Below are positions 8,393 through 17,664 of a DNA stretch of 64,000 nt, piece by piece; the stretch's first letter is position 1; every line of letters starts with the position of its first letter. Source of the stretch: an uncultured Lachnospiraceae bacterium (GTDB lineage: Bacteria; Bacillota; Clostridia; Lachnospirales; Lachnospiraceae); NCBI GenBank assembly GCA_947625755.1, contig CANQPJ010000003.1, positions 1-64,000 of the forward strand, read 5' to 3'. The notes under the pieces are model-generated. The model saw only the letters and a list, made by a program, of their open reading frames with translations, did not search any database and had not been told where the DNA came from. Both the position numbers and the translations under genes were made by a program.

Positions 8393-10969
8393 TTACTTTA
8401 CTACCAGCCGGTTATCTTTTACGTCAAAGATTATCGTATCTCCCATATTAACTTTACCCTCCAGAATAACCTTTGCAGCCAATGTTTCTACATTCTTCTG
8501 CAAATATCTTTTCAATGGTCTTGCTCCATATACAGGATCATATCCATTATCCGCCACATATTCTTTTGCGGCATTAGTTAACGCAATTTTCAAATCTTTG
8601 TCTGCAAGACGTTGATTTAAATTTGTAATAATCAAATCTACAATTCCTCCGATATTATCACGGGACAATGGTTTAAACATTACAATCTCATCAAGACGAT
8701 TTAAGAATTCCGGTCTGAAATGATTGCGCAAATCATTCATTACCTGTTTCTGGTTTTCTTCTCTGATATTCCCCTGATTATCAATTCCCTCCAGCAAAAA
8801 TGAAGAACCAATATTAGAAGTCATAATCAGTATTGTATTTTTAAAGTCTACGGTCCGTCCTTGAGAATCAGTGATACGTCCATCATCCAACACTTGCAGA
8901 AGAACATTAAACACATCCGGATGTGCCTTCTCCACCTCATCAAACAGTACAACAGAATATGGTTTTCTGCGGACTGCTTCTGTAAGCTGTCCTCCCTCAT
9001 CATATCCTACATATCCCGGAGGTGCACCAATTAAACGGGATACACTATATTTTTCCATGTACTCACTCATATCAATCCGGACTATATTACTCTCATCATC
9101 AAACAGGCTTTCAGCCAATGACTTTGCAAGCTCCGTTTTACCTACACCGGTAGGTCCTAAAAATAAGAATGAACCAATCGGTTTGCTTGGATCTTTAATA
9201 CCTGCCTTTGAACGGATAATGGATTCTGTTATCTTTGTTACTGCTTCGTCCTGTCCAATTACTCTTTTATGAAGCTGTTCATCCAGATGCAGCGTTTTAT
9301 TTCTTTCCGTTTCTGTAAGTTTTGCCACAGGAATTCCTGTCCAACGGGAAATAATTTTTGCAATCTCTTCATCTGTAACACTCTCTCTTACGAGAGATAA
9401 ATCCTTCTCCCCAACTTTTTCTTCTTCTGCCTGTAACTGTTTTTGTAAATCAGGCAAAGTGCCATATTGAAGCTGTGCCGCTTTGTCGAGATTATATTCG
9501 TTTTGAGATTTCTCAATATCCTTTTTTACCTGTTCTACCTGTTCACGCAATTCCTGTAATCTGTTTACGGAATTTTTTTCATTTTCCCATCTTGCTTTTT
9601 TATTGTTAAATTCATCCCGAAGCTCTGCCAGTTCTTTTTGCAGTTCTTCTAATCTGTCTTTACTTAAATTGTCGCTTTCTTTCTTTAATGCAGCCTCTTC
9701 TATTTCCAGCTGCATTACTTTTCTACGCAGTTCATCCAGCTCTGTCGGCATAGAATCTAACTCTGTTTTAATTAAGGCGCATGCTTCATCCACAAGGTCA
9801 ATCGCCTTATCCGGCAAAAACCGGTCTGTAATATAGCGGTCTGACAAAGTCGCCGCACTGACCAGCGCCCCATCCTGTATCTTAACACCATGGAAGACCT
9901 CATAACGTTCTTTCAGCCCACGCAGAATGGAAATGGTATCTTCTACGGTAGGTTCATTGACCATTACCGGCTGGAAACGTCTCTCCAACGCCTTATCTTT
10001 CTCGATATACTGCCGATATTCATCCAATGTTGTAGCTCCTATACAATGAAGTTCGCCTCTGGCAAGCATCGGTTTCAGCATATTGCCCGCATCCATAGCG
10101 CCATCTGTTTTTCCTGCGCCGACAATGGTATGAAGCTCATCAATAAATAAAATAATTTCACCATTGCTTTTCTTGACATCTTCCAATACCGCTTTTAACC
10201 GTTCTTCAAACTCACCGCGATATTTGGCGCCGGCTACCAATGCTCCTAAATCCAAAGCAAAAATCTTCTTATCCTTTAAGCCTTCCGGAACATCACCTTT
10301 TACAATACGTTGTGCCAATCCTTCTACTGCCGCCGTTTTACCTACACCGGGTTCTCCAATCAACACAGGATTATTTTTTGTTTTTCTGGATAGAATTCTT
10401 ATTACATTTCTTATTTCAGAATCTCTTCCAATCACCGGATCAAGTTTTTGATTTCTGGCTCTCTCCACCAAATCCTGCCCATATTTGGATAATGCATCAT
10501 ATGTGCTTTCCGGATTATCTGATGTAATACGGATATTTCCTCTTACTTCCTCTAATACCCCAAGGAATCTTTCTCTTGTAATACCATATTCCTTAAAGAT
10601 TTCTCTCACTTCGTTATTTGGTTTTGCAATCAGCATCAGGAATAAATGTTCCACGGAAACATATTCGTCGCCCATTCTTTTTGCCTCGTCTTCCGCATGA
10701 ATCAAAACATCATTTAATGCCTGGCTCATGTACATATTTCCGCCCCGCACTTTAGTGCGTTTTTCGATAGCCTGCTTTACTCTGTCTAAAAAATGCTGTG
10801 GTTGTATCTCCATCTTTTCAATTAATTTAATAATCAGACTGTCATCCAAATGAACCAGTGCATATAGCAAATGTTCCTGATCAATTTCCTGATTTCCATA
10901 CTCCCCGGCTGTCTTTTCCATATTTTGTATAGCCTCAATAGACTTTTGTGTAAACTTACTAATATTCAT
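8393..10969 (-). CDS. clpB: ATP-dependent disaggregase ClpB
   Basis: A Hsp100 AAA+ chaperone that threads aggregated proteins through a hexameric ring together with DnaK. At 858 aa it is full length. In order: Clp N domain (1-145, [15 protein letters not shown]), NBD1 with Walker A GEPGVGKT, the long coiled-coil M domain (about 400-520) which separates ClpB from ClpC, NBD2 with [13 protein letters not shown] and Walker [13 protein letters not shown], and a C-terminal domain. There is no ClpP-binding IGF/L loop, as expected for ClpB. The ribosome binding site is GGAGGTGATTGT. No CIRCE (HrcA) or CtsR heptad repeat was seen upstream, so heat control is not evident from sequence. Confidence 0.97.
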   Translation of the reverse strand: MNISKFTQKSIEAIQNMEKTAGEYGNQEIDQEHLLYALVHLDDSLIIKLIEKMEIQPQHFLDRVKQAIEKRTKVRGGNMYMSQALNDVLIHAEDEAKRMGDEYVSVEHLFLMLIAKPNNEVREIFKEYGITRERFLGVLEEVRGNIRITSDNPESTYDALSKYGQDLVERARNQKLDPVIGRDSEIRNVIRILSRKTKNNPVLIGEPGVGKTAAVEGLAQRIVKGDVPEGLKDKKIFALDLGALVAGAKYRGEFEERLKAVLEDVKKSNGEIILFIDELHTIVGAGKTDGAMDAGNMLKPMLARGELHCIGATTLDEYRQYIEKDKALERRFQPVMVNEPTVEDTISILRGLKERYEVFHGVKIQDGALVSAATLSDRYITDRFLPDKAIDLVDEACALIKTELDSMPTELDELRRKVMQLEIEEAALKKESDNLSKDRLEELQKELAELRDEFNNKKARWENEKNSVNRLQELREQVEQVKKDIEKSQNEYNLDKAAQLQYGTLPDLQKQLQAEEEKVGEKDLSLVRESVTDEEIAKIISRWTGIPVAKLTETERNKTLHLDEQLHKRVIGQDEAVTKITESIIRSKAGIKDPSKPIGSFLFLGPTGVGKTELAKSLAESLFDDESNIVRIDMSEYMEKYSVSRLIGAPPGYVGYDEGGQLTEAVRRKPYSVVLFDEVEKAHPDVFNVLLQVLDDGRITDSQGRTVDFKNTILIMTSNIGSSFLLEGIDNQGNIREENQKQVMNDLRNHFRPEFLNRLDEIVMFKPLSRDNIGGIVDLIITNLNQRLADKDLKIALTNAAKEYVADNGYDPVYGARPLKRYLQKNVETLAAKVILEGKVNMGDTIIFDVKDNRLVVK

Positions 10970-11153
10970 ACAATCACCTCCATTGCTTTAACCCCTTGTC
11001 ATCCATACGCCTTGCAGAATTTCACTTCTGTTTTCACTTATGAACTGTCCATTAATATACTACATATTTATTATATTTTTACCATAATTTGTTTAATATT
11101 TTGTTACTTTTCTGTGAATACAATTCCTTATTTTACATGCACAAATTGCATAA

Positions 11154-11197
11154 AAAAATACACTTTCCCGGGTAATCAATCCCGAAAAGTGTATTTT
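11154..11197 (-). terminator. intrinsic terminator of the glmM-vanZ-hisC-mntP operon
   Basis: A long stem (AAAATACACTTT with CCGGG paired to CCCGAAAAGTGTATTTT) followed on the minus strand by TTTTTTTATG. It starts directly after the mntP stop codon. Confidence 0.87.
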
Positions 11198-11203
11198 GTA
11201 CCT

Positions 11204-11776
11204 TTACAGATAATGTTCTAACACTACTTTAATTCCTATGCATACCAAAAGAATTCCCCCAAAAATTTCTGCTTTTGCTCTATAACGGGAACCGAAGATA
11301 TTTCCAATAAAAACACCCATGACTGAAACAATAAATGTTATAATACCGATAATTGTCACAGTCAACGCAAGTGATAACTGTAGTTTATCACCCATTGTAC
11401 CAAAACTTACTCCTACTGCCAGAGCATCTATACTGGTAGCAACTGCCAGCCCTGTCAGTTCTTTTAAATCAAGAACTGCCCTGCCGTATTCTTCCTCCTC
11501 TTCATTTTTTACAGCCTCATGAATCATATTCATTCCGATAATGAAAAGTAAAGCAAATGCCACCCAGTGGCTGTACATTGTAATATATTTTACAAACTGA
11601 ACACTCAATATGTAACCTGCAAACGGCATAAATGCCTGAAATCCTCCGAAAAATAATGCGATAACAAAACTTTGCCTAAGGTCAATCTGCTTCATCTTCA
11701 GCCCTTTACAAATGGATACCGCAAATGCATCCATAGAAAGCCCAATTCCTATTAGAATAATATCAATCAATCCCAT
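11204..11776 (-). CDS. mntP: manganese efflux pump MntP
   Basis: A six-helix membrane pump of the MntP (YebN) family that exports Mn(II). It is 190 aa, the usual length. The first helix begins IDIILIGIGLSMDAFAVSIC, with the conserved Asp in SMDAFAVS, and the second half repeats the pattern in TSIDALAVGVSFG. It follows hisC by 20 bp and ends the operon. No yybP-ykoY manganese riboswitch can fit in front of it, so metal control is not visible here. Confidence 0.94.
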   Translation of the reverse strand: MGLIDIILIGIGLSMDAFAVSICKGLKMKQIDLRQSFVIALFFGGFQAFMPFAGYILSVQFVKYITMYSHWVAFALLFIIGMNMIHEAVKNEEEEEYGRAVLDLKELTGLAVATSIDALAVGVSFGTMGDKLQLSLALTVTIIGIITFIVSVMGVFIGNIFGSRYRAKAEIFGGILLVCIGIKVVLEHYL

Positions 11777-11796
11777 AGATATATTTCTCCAAACCT

Positions 11797-12864
11797 TTAA
11801 TCTGACTGCATATCCACAATTTCTCTGACTGCATCATATAATTGTTGCATTTCCTGTTCCGTTCCTATTGTAATTCTTAAATAATTATCAATACGTGGTT
11901 TTTTAAAGTATCTTACAAAGATATTTTTCTTTTTCAATTCCTCAAAAATCACCTCTGCCTTAATGGAATTATGCTTTGCGAATAAAAAGTTTGTTTTTGA
12001 ATCCGTAAATGTAAAACCCAATTCTGCTAACTCTTTCTTTGCACGTTCTCTTGTTTCAATAATCTGTGAAACAATCTTTTTAAAATACGCATCATCTTTG
12101 ATTGCTGCAACCCCTGCATCAATACTTGTCATGTTCATGGTATATGAATTATAGGAAAATTTTACGGATTTCATCGCAGAAATCAGTTTTTCATTACCTA
12201 TGGCGTATCCGATGCGCATACCCGCCATCGCCCTTGACTTGGAAAATGTTCTCACGACTAACAGATTATCATATTTTTTAATCAGTTCTAACGCTGTCAC
12301 ATCTCCAAAATCAGCATATGCTTCATCTACAATAACCACTACATCACTATTTTCTCTGACAATATCCTCTATGTCTGACGTTTCCATTTCCACCGCTGTG
12401 GGAGCATTCGGATTTGGGAAAATAATACCTCCATTTTCTCCCATGTAATCTTCTTTCATAATTTCAAAATTTTGATTTAACGGTTTTGTAATATAATCAA
12501 TTTTGAACAAATCAGCCCATACATCATAAAAAGAATATGTAATATCCGGAAATAAAATTGGTTTATCAGAGTTAAAAAATGTCAAAAACGCCATTCCTAT
12601 CACATCATCTGATCCCACTCCGACAAACACCTGATTGTTGTCAACATTATAGTAATCTGCAATGGCAGAGACCAGCTCCATAGCTTCAGGGTCCGGATAT
12701 AATCTCAATTTTTCCTTATTTCCATGATTCAACGCTTCTGCCACCATAGGTGATGGTGGATATGGGCATTCATTTGTATTTAATTTTATCACATGCGCAC
12801 ACTTTGGCTGTTCACCAGGAATATAAGGTGTAACCTTTCTAACATTTTTTTCCCAATCGCTCAT
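11797..12864 (-). CDS. hisC: histidinol-phosphate aminotransferase HisC
   Basis: A PLP enzyme of fold type I that makes histidinol phosphate from imidazole acetol phosphate and glutamate. At 355 aa it is full length. It shows the N-terminal KLNTNECPYPPSP, the cofactor region FPNPNAPTA, and the PLP lysine in VVRTFSKSRAMAGMRIGYAI. It starts after AGGAGGACGA inside the end of the vanZ-like gene (26-bp overlap). No other his genes are near, so it may also serve as a general aromatic or imidazole aminotransferase. Confidence 0.92.
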   Translation of the reverse strand: MSDWEKNVRKVTPYIPGEQPKCAHVIKLNTNECPYPPSPMVAEALNHGNKEKLRLYPDPEAMELVSAIADYYNVDNNQVFVGVGSDDVIGMAFLTFFNSDKPILFPDITYSFYDVWADLFKIDYITKPLNQNFEIMKEDYMGENGGIIFPNPNAPTAVEMETSDIEDIVRENSDVVVIVDEAYADFGDVTALELIKKYDNLLVVRTFSKSRAMAGMRIGYAIGNEKLISAMKSVKFSYNSYTMNMTSIDAGVAAIKDDAYFKKIVSQIIETRERAKKELAELGFTFTDSKTNFLFAKHNSIKAEVIFEELKKKNIFVRYFKKPRIDNYLRITIGTEQEMQQLYDAVREIVDMQSD

Positions 12865-13360
12865 TCGTCCTCCTAAAAATCAACCATGCAGCCCGTATAA
12901 AAACTGCGCCCGCGAAACCTCCGGCGGTATCTATCATAACATCCATAATTTTCGGTGCTCTGCCCTCTACAAAACCCTGATGCACTTCATCAAAGACCCC
13001 ATAAATAAGACAGATGATTGTTGGAATCATTAACACCGCACACCATTTTAATTTTCTTACCTTTTCATAAGACAATAACAATAAAAGCCACAATCCTGCG
13101 AGAATCCCATATTCTCCAAAATGACCTGTTTTCCTGACCACAAAACTCACCTGATGAAAGAGCTTCTGTTGTGCAGTCTTGGATAAACTATCATAATCAG
13201 CTTCCACAAAATGAACCAATTTGATGGTAATCCTGTCACTGAGCGAACTCGACTCCTCTCCATTTGCGGCTGAAAACCCAAAAATTGTTGTCATCCAAAA
13301 AAGGATAAGAGCAATAAGAAGAATTCTTACTGCCCATAATACAATTAATCTCTTGTTCAT
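12839..13360 (-). CDS. VanZ-like membrane protein
   Basis: A 173-aa membrane protein of the VanZ-like family, with about four membrane segments and the typical motifs VRKTGHFGEYGILAGLWL and IYGVFDEVHQGFVEGR followed by the conserved D..D.AG pattern (VMIDTAGGFAG). VanZ gives low-level teicoplanin resistance in enterococci; most genomic homologues like this one are single genes of unknown role. It follows glmM with no gap and overlaps hisC, so it belongs to the glmM operon and may relate to the cell envelope. Confidence 0.87.
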   Translation of the reverse strand: MNKRLIVLWAVRILLIALILFWMTTIFGFSAANGEESSSLSDRITIKLVHFVEADYDSLSKTAQQKLFHQVSFVVRKTGHFGEYGILAGLWLLLLLSYEKVRKLKWCAVLMIPTIICLIYGVFDEVHQGFVEGRAPKIMDVMIDTAGGFAGAVFIRAAWLIFRRTNERLGKKC

Positions 13361-14704
13361 TTAAACTGCATGACCTTTTCTTTTTATTACTTCAATGACC
13401 TGGTCGACATATTTTTCGGCAAGCAGGTCTGTTTTTGCTTCAACCATAACCCGGATAACCGGCTCCGTGCCGCTTTCCCTTAAAAGAATACGTCCATCGC
13501 TTCCAAGTTTTTCGGCAACTTTTTCTACTTCTTTCTGCACGTCTTCGTCTGCTCTCGCTTCAGCCTTGCTGATTACTTTAATATTTTTCAGACACTGTGG
13601 ATATATCGTCACAGGACTGGTAAGTTCTGACATCTTTTTTTTGGATGAAATCATCACTTCCATTAATTTAATAGACGTTAAAATTCCATCTCCTGTTGTA
13701 GCATACTTACTGAAAATAATATGACCGGACTGTTCGCCTCCCAGACGATAGTCATTTTTTCTCATGCAGTCATATACATATTTATCTCCCACATCTGTCT
13801 TCTCATAATTAATACCTACTGCATCCAATGCCTTATATAATCCGATATTAGACATAATGGTGGTAACTACTGTATTATTATCCAACTCACCCTGTTGTTT
13901 TAAGTACACACTGCCGACATAAAGAATTAAATCCCCGTCAACAATATTTCCCTGATCGTCCACGCACAGGCATCTGTCCGCATCACCATCATAGGCAAAT
14001 CCTACATCTAAATGGTTGTCCCGGACAAATTTTTGTAATACTTCTATGTGGGTAGAACCACAGTCTTTATTGATATTGGTTCCATTCGGCTCATTATGAA
14101 TGACATGTGTTTCCGCTCCCAGTGCATCAAAAACGCTTTTTGCTATAGAAGAAGCGCTGCCATTAGAACAGTCAAGCCCTACACGTATATTTCTGTATGA
14201 ATGTTTTGCCAAAGTCATCAGATACCCCATATATCTGTTACGTCCCGCAAAATAATCAACCGTTCTTCCTATTTTTTCTCCGGTTGCATATGCAATGGTG
14301 TCAAAATCGTCATCCAGATAATTTTCTACCGCATCAATTACCTCCTGTTCCATTTTTTCACCCTTACCGTTAATCAGTTTCAATCCATTATCATAAAAAG
14401 GGTTGTGGCTGGCTGAAATCATAATTCCACAATCAAAATTCTCTGTCTTTACCACATAGGACACACTTGGCGTCGTCGTGACATGGAGAAGATACACATC
14501 TGCTCCTGTAGATGTCAGACCTGCAGAAAGAGCATCCTCAAACATGTAACTGCTTCTTCTGGTGTCCTTTCCTATGGCTACGGAACATTTGTGGTATCTG
14601 CCATAATACCAGCCTAAAAATCTGCCAACTTTAAAAGCATGCATGGCAGTCAGACTGACATTTGCCTCCCCTCTGAATCCGTCCGTTCCAAAATATTTAC
14701 CCAT
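13361..14704 (-). CDS. glmM: phosphoglucosamine mutase GlmM
   Basis: Converts glucosamine-6-phosphate to glucosamine-1-phosphate for UDP-GlcNAc and thus peptidoglycan synthesis. At 447 aa it has the family architecture: N-terminal GKYFGTDGFRGEAN, the phosphoserine loop GIMISASHNPFYDNG, the metal loop DGDADRCLCVD, the sugar loop GGEQSGHIIF and the phosphate loop RESGTEPVIRVMVEA. It is the first gene of the operon and has a good promoter at 14755-14783. The ribosome binding site is AGGAGGATGATATA. Confidence 0.96.
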   Translation of the reverse strand: MGKYFGTDGFRGEANVSLTAMHAFKVGRFLGWYYGRYHKCSVAIGKDTRRSSYMFEDALSAGLTSTGADVYLLHVTTTPSVSYVVKTENFDCGIMISASHNPFYDNGLKLINGKGEKMEQEVIDAVENYLDDDFDTIAYATGEKIGRTVDYFAGRNRYMGYLMTLAKHSYRNIRVGLDCSNGSASSIAKSVFDALGAETHVIHNEPNGTNINKDCGSTHIEVLQKFVRDNHLDVGFAYDGDADRCLCVDDQGNIVDGDLILYVGSVYLKQQGELDNNTVVTTIMSNIGLYKALDAVGINYEKTDVGDKYVYDCMRKNDYRLGGEQSGHIIFSKYATTGDGILTSIKLMEVMISSKKKMSELTSPVTIYPQCLKNIKVISKAEARADEDVQKEVEKVAEKLGSDGRILLRESGTEPVIRVMVEAKTDLLAEKYVDQVIEVIKRKGHAV

Positions 14705-14754
14705 TATATCATCCTCCTAAATGAAATATTTTTCTGTTCTTTCTTAATTATTTT

Positions 14755-14783
14755 ATTATATAATAGCAGGAAAAGATTTACAA
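14755..14783 (-). promoter_or_regulatory. sigma-A promoter of glmM
   Basis: On the minus strand TTGTAA and a perfect TATAAT are spaced by 17 bp, about 50 bp upstream of the glmM start. Confidence 0.75.
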
Positions 14784-14839
14784 TCACTTGTTTATATAAC
14801 TCTCATCTGCCCTTTGCGACATTCTTCACCATCTTTTTC

Positions 14840-14877
14840 TTTTTATCGACTTTTCTGTCAGTATAAGTCGATAAAAA
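14840..14877. repeat. 13-bp perfect inverted repeat between divergent genes
   Basis: TTTTTATCGACTT and its exact reverse complement are separated by 12 nt. It ends 1 bp before the -35 element proposed for the small plus-strand gene and lies about 57 bp upstream of the glmM -35. The position between two divergent promoters fits an operator better than a terminator, although the AT ends could also support a weak bidirectional terminator. Confidence 0.8.
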
Positions 14878-14878
14878 C

Positions 14879-14909
14879 TTTACACAAAATTCAGTCACAA
14901 TGCTATAAT
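14879..14909 (+). promoter_or_regulatory. possible promoter of the 67-aa gene
   Basis: A perfect TATAAT (14904-14909) with a weak -35 (TTTACA at 14879-14884, 19-bp spacer; TTACAC gives 18 bp). It lies 45 bp upstream of the start codon. Confidence 0.5.
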
Positions 14910-14954
14910 CTATGCAAGGGTAATTACATATAACTTTTGGGGGAAGGTGAGAAT

Positions 14955-15158
14955 ATGAAGATTGCCGAAGATGCGCTGTTAATAAGAGAAACGGAGCAGT
15001 TGCTTATCGAAATAGAAGGTCTGAAAAAACAGCTGAATTACGAAAAGCAACAACACAAACACTGGGAAGAACTTGCTACACTGTTTCATGATGCACTCTG
15101 GAAAGAATTAAGAAAAAACGGAAAAATACCTCCTGTGCACGCAGAAAACAGCAAATAA
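14955..15158 (+). CDS. small coiled-coil protein of unknown function
   Basis: A 67-aa protein, not recognised. The ATG at 14955 follows GGGGGAAGGTGAGA, a strong ribosome binding site. Residues 10-45 are highly charged with a heptad-like pattern (ETEQLLIEIEGLKKQLNYEK), suggesting a short coiled coil. There are no cysteines, signal peptide or membrane segment. It has its own promoter, stands alone on the plus strand and converges on the ABC exporter gene, sharing its terminator. A role with the neighbouring cassette is not supported by sequence; it does not resemble a leader peptide. Confidence 0.75.
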   Translation: MKIAEDALLIRETEQLLIEIEGLKKQLNYEKQQHKHWEELATLFHDALWKELRKNGKIPPVHAENSK

Positions 15159-15174
15159 TTTTTTCCGGTACAAC

Positions 15175-15245
15175 AAAAAAGAGGATAGAAAGGTCGGGAA
15201 CACTTTAAGAATCCGTTTTCCCGGAAATTCTATCGCTCTTTTTTT
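15175..15245. terminator. bidirectional terminator between convergent genes
   Basis: AAAAAAGAG...CTCTTTTTTT frames nested stems ATAGAA/TTCTAT and CGGGAA/TTCCCG. Read rightward it ends the 67-aa gene; read leftward it overlaps the last codons of the ABC exporter and ends that operon. Confidence 0.8.
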
Positions 15246-16939
15246 GTCACACTATATAACACCTTATTTTCAAGGACAAATTCTTTGTCACATACCTCCA
15301 GTGCCGCCTCTTTATGCGTTATAATAATACATGTTTTTTGCTTTAATGCCTTTATTCTCTCCAACACCCGCCGTTCCGTATCAGCATCCAGCGCAGATGT
15401 AGCCTCATCCAGAAGAATAATCGGCGCATGGCTTAAAATAGCCCTTGTTATTGCAAGTCTTTGTGCCTGTCCCTCTGAAATTCCCAATCCTTTTTCACCG
15501 ATTACCGTATCCAGACCTTCCGGAAGAGCACGGACAAACTCCTTCATATCACTGATTTCCAGAGCCTCATCAATTTCTTTCTCTGTGGCATCGGGATTAA
15601 TTAACAAGATATTTTCCCTCAATGTACCACTGAAAAGATAATTTCCCTGTGGAACATAAGAAAACAACGCTCTTGTACCGGGACCCGCCTCTACGCATTC
15701 TCCATTTTTCTTGTACAGTCGGATATGCCCTGTTTTAGGTTTATAAACGCCCAAGAGCATTTTCATAAGAGTGCTTTTTCCAATACCGGAGATTCCTCTT
15801 ATTGCAATAAAATCCCCTTTTGAAAATGATGCCTCTCCGGATTCTAAAACGCTTTCTCTTCCATAATTAAACTGAATTTCCTCAAATCTTGCTTCTGAAA
15901 AATCACGGTAAAACCGGTCAGCTGATATTCTATCCTGTACTGTATCCTCGACTTCAATTTCTTCTATTTCCATAATTCTCTCCGCAGAAGCCAGAATTGC
16001 ATAGTATTGTGGTACTACTTTTGTAATATTTACAAACGGCGTCTGAATTTGAGAGATAAGCTGTAAGACAGCTGTCAGGGTTCCGTATGTCATGGTACCT
16101 GTACATACCTTTAAAGCGCACCAGACAAGAGAGATAAGGTATCCACTGTTAAAAACAAATGAAAACCCTGCATTTGCGCAAATACTGATATGCCTGCGTT
16201 TCATCTTGGCATTATAATTAATTTCCTGAAGTTCATCTCCTTTTTTTTCAAACTGCTTTTCAACTCCAAATGTTTTTACTACAAGAATACTCTCGATTGC
16301 CTCCTGAAAAAAGGAACGCACTCTTCCGTCCGTCTCCTGAACTTCCTTGTGCAGACTTTTTAATTTTTTGCGGAATAGTAATGTGACTGCCGATATAACA
16401 ATTCCTGCCAGGAAAAATACCATAGTAAATTTCCAGTCAAATATAATTAAAACAATAAAAGCTCCCACAAACTGTGTGATAAAATATAGCAGATTCGGGA
16501 TAAGACTGGTAATTCCATCGGTTACGATTTTTATGTCGCTGGTCATACGGTTCATGAGCTCTCCACTGTGGAAGATATTGATTTTGTCATATTTTTTAGA
16601 AAGTATTCCACCAAAAAGCCATGAGCGCATTCTCATTTCCAGCCGCGCCTGAACTTTTATTGTCAGACTTTGGGCATATACTCGAAGAAACAGACGTCCC
16701 AAAATAATGAGTAATATAATCACGCCAAATAAAATAATTAAATTTCGATAATATATAAATTCCTGACTGCTTTGTGCTCCTGCCGCCTTTTGCGCCGCAT
16801 CAATGGCGTATTTACTTACCAACGCCAAGACGGTACTGACAAGCGCCAGTACCATATTAAAAATACTCAAACTTATTATCTTGGGAATTTCTTTTTTACT
16901 ATTTTTAATTATCCACCTGAGATTACTTGAATTTTTCAT
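15230..16939 (-). CDS. ABC exporter, fused TMD-NBD, last gene of the PqqD/S26 cassette
   Basis: A 569-aa half-transporter of the type I exporter kind that works as a dimer. The N-terminal about 320 residues contain six membrane segments; the ATPase follows with Walker A GISGIGKSTLMK, a divergent signature GISEGQAQRLAITRA (ISEGQ in place of LSGGQ) and Walker B IILLDEATSALDADTE, then the switch His in IITHKE. There is no N-terminal C39 peptidase domain. The start overlaps the S26-like gene by 17 bp. Being the terminal gene of a PqqD-containing operon suggests export of a modified peptide, but the substrate is unknown. Confidence 0.92.
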   Translation of the reverse strand: MKNSSNLRWIIKNSKKEIPKIISLSIFNMVLALVSTVLALVSKYAIDAAQKAAGAQSSQEFIYYRNLIILFGVIILLIILGRLFLRVYAQSLTIKVQARLEMRMRSWLFGGILSKKYDKINIFHSGELMNRMTSDIKIVTDGITSLIPNLLYFITQFVGAFIVLIIFDWKFTMVFFLAGIVISAVTLLFRKKLKSLHKEVQETDGRVRSFFQEAIESILVVKTFGVEKQFEKKGDELQEINYNAKMKRRHISICANAGFSFVFNSGYLISLVWCALKVCTGTMTYGTLTAVLQLISQIQTPFVNITKVVPQYYAILASAERIMEIEEIEVEDTVQDRISADRFYRDFSEARFEEIQFNYGRESVLESGEASFSKGDFIAIRGISGIGKSTLMKMLLGVYKPKTGHIRLYKKNGECVEAGPGTRALFSYVPQGNYLFSGTLRENILLINPDATEKEIDEALEISDMKEFVRALPEGLDTVIGEKGLGISEGQAQRLAITRAILSHAPIILLDEATSALDADTERRVLERIKALKQKTCIIITHKEAALEVCDKEFVLENKVLYSVTKKER

Positions 16940-17408
16940 TTCTTTTCCTTAATATTTTTCTTTTTATCTTTCCGAGAGCACGTCTCAATAATTTGTATCT
17001 CTTTCTGATAAATACGGTATTACTCCACAGTACGCTGTATATTCTGTAGGCTGTATCTGTTACCTTCGCTGACTTTCCTTTTCTGGTAAATTCAGAAACT
17101 ACTGCAATAATCTGATCTTCTGAAATACCATACTCGTTTCTATATTGATTATCCCCGCGCATAATGTAATATATGTCCCTGATTCCAACCATTCTATGTA
17201 GTACATACTGTCCGGATTTTCTCTGATAAAGAACAATGCTGTATTTTTTTAATGGAAACTCGGGCTTTTCCAATGTGACAGTATCCAAATTATTACGGAA
17301 CAAAGGAAGCATACTGTTTCCCTTTGGAGTAAAACGGACCTTTCCGCCATGGGCAATCTGCTCTCTCATAATTGGAACAATTTCATCCATAGAAACTAAC
17401 TTATTCAA
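16923..17408 (-). CDS. S24/S26-like signal peptidase-related serine protease without membrane anchor
   Basis: A 161-aa protein with the S26 fold signature: nucleophile Ser32 in PKGNSMLPLF, a His in the general-base position (His71 in VLHRMVGI, as in SipW and archaeal/ER signal peptidases rather than the bacterial Lys) and Asp86 in MRGDNQ. It lacks the N-terminal membrane helix of true signal peptidases; the C terminus from about residue 130 is strongly basic (KRYKLLRRALGKIKRKILRK), perhaps for membrane or acidic-peptide contact. It overlaps the PqqD gene by 8 bp and the exporter by 17 bp. Leader-peptide cleavage before export is a reasonable inference, not shown. Confidence 0.82.
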   Translation of the reverse strand: MNKLVSMDEIVPIMREQIAHGGKVRFTPKGNSMLPLFRNNLDTVTLEKPEFPLKKYSIVLYQRKSGQYVLHRMVGIRDIYYIMRGDNQYRNEYGISEDQIIAVVSEFTRKGKSAKVTDTAYRIYSVLWSNTVFIRKRYKLLRRALGKIKRKILRKRNEKFK

Positions 17409-17664
17409 ACAAATCCTCTCTTTCGACCTTTAAAATAAAATCTTCTACATCTTTTGCCGCCAATTCTTCACTCACATCATATTGATTCATCAGGTCTTTG
17501 ATTAACTGCTCTTTACTTGTTCCTTCTATTAATTTTCCAAACAAAAAAGCTCCCGTATCATTTAAACTCATCATTCCATTAAAGTCCAATGTGGAATTTC
17601 CAATTGGGACAACAACATGATTACCGGCAACATTTTTTAATAAAAAACCTTCTTTTATCTTCAT
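17401..17664 (-). CDS. PqqD-family peptide-binding protein
   Basis: An 87-aa stand-alone PqqD-like (RiPP recognition element) protein. The family binds leader peptides and delivers them to modifying enzymes. The match is in MSLNDTGAFLFGKLIEGTSK (Asn/Thr-Gly-aliphatic turn before the helix) and in the following YDVSEELAAKDVEDFI helix. The gene starts at the base after the HPr-kinase-like stop and overlaps the protease. No radical SAM enzyme, cyclase or precursor peptide is seen beside it. Confidence 0.85.
   Translation of the reverse strand: MKIKEGFLLKNVAGNHVVVPIGNSTLDFNGMMSLNDTGAFLFGKLIEGTSKEQLIKDLMNQYDVSEELAAKDVEDFILKVEREDLFE

Noticed and set aside
10970-11153. CIRCE or CtsR operator in front of clpB
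   Set aside because: Neither the TTAGCACTC-N9-GAGTGCTAA palindrome nor the CtsR heptad repeat is present on either strand of this gap.
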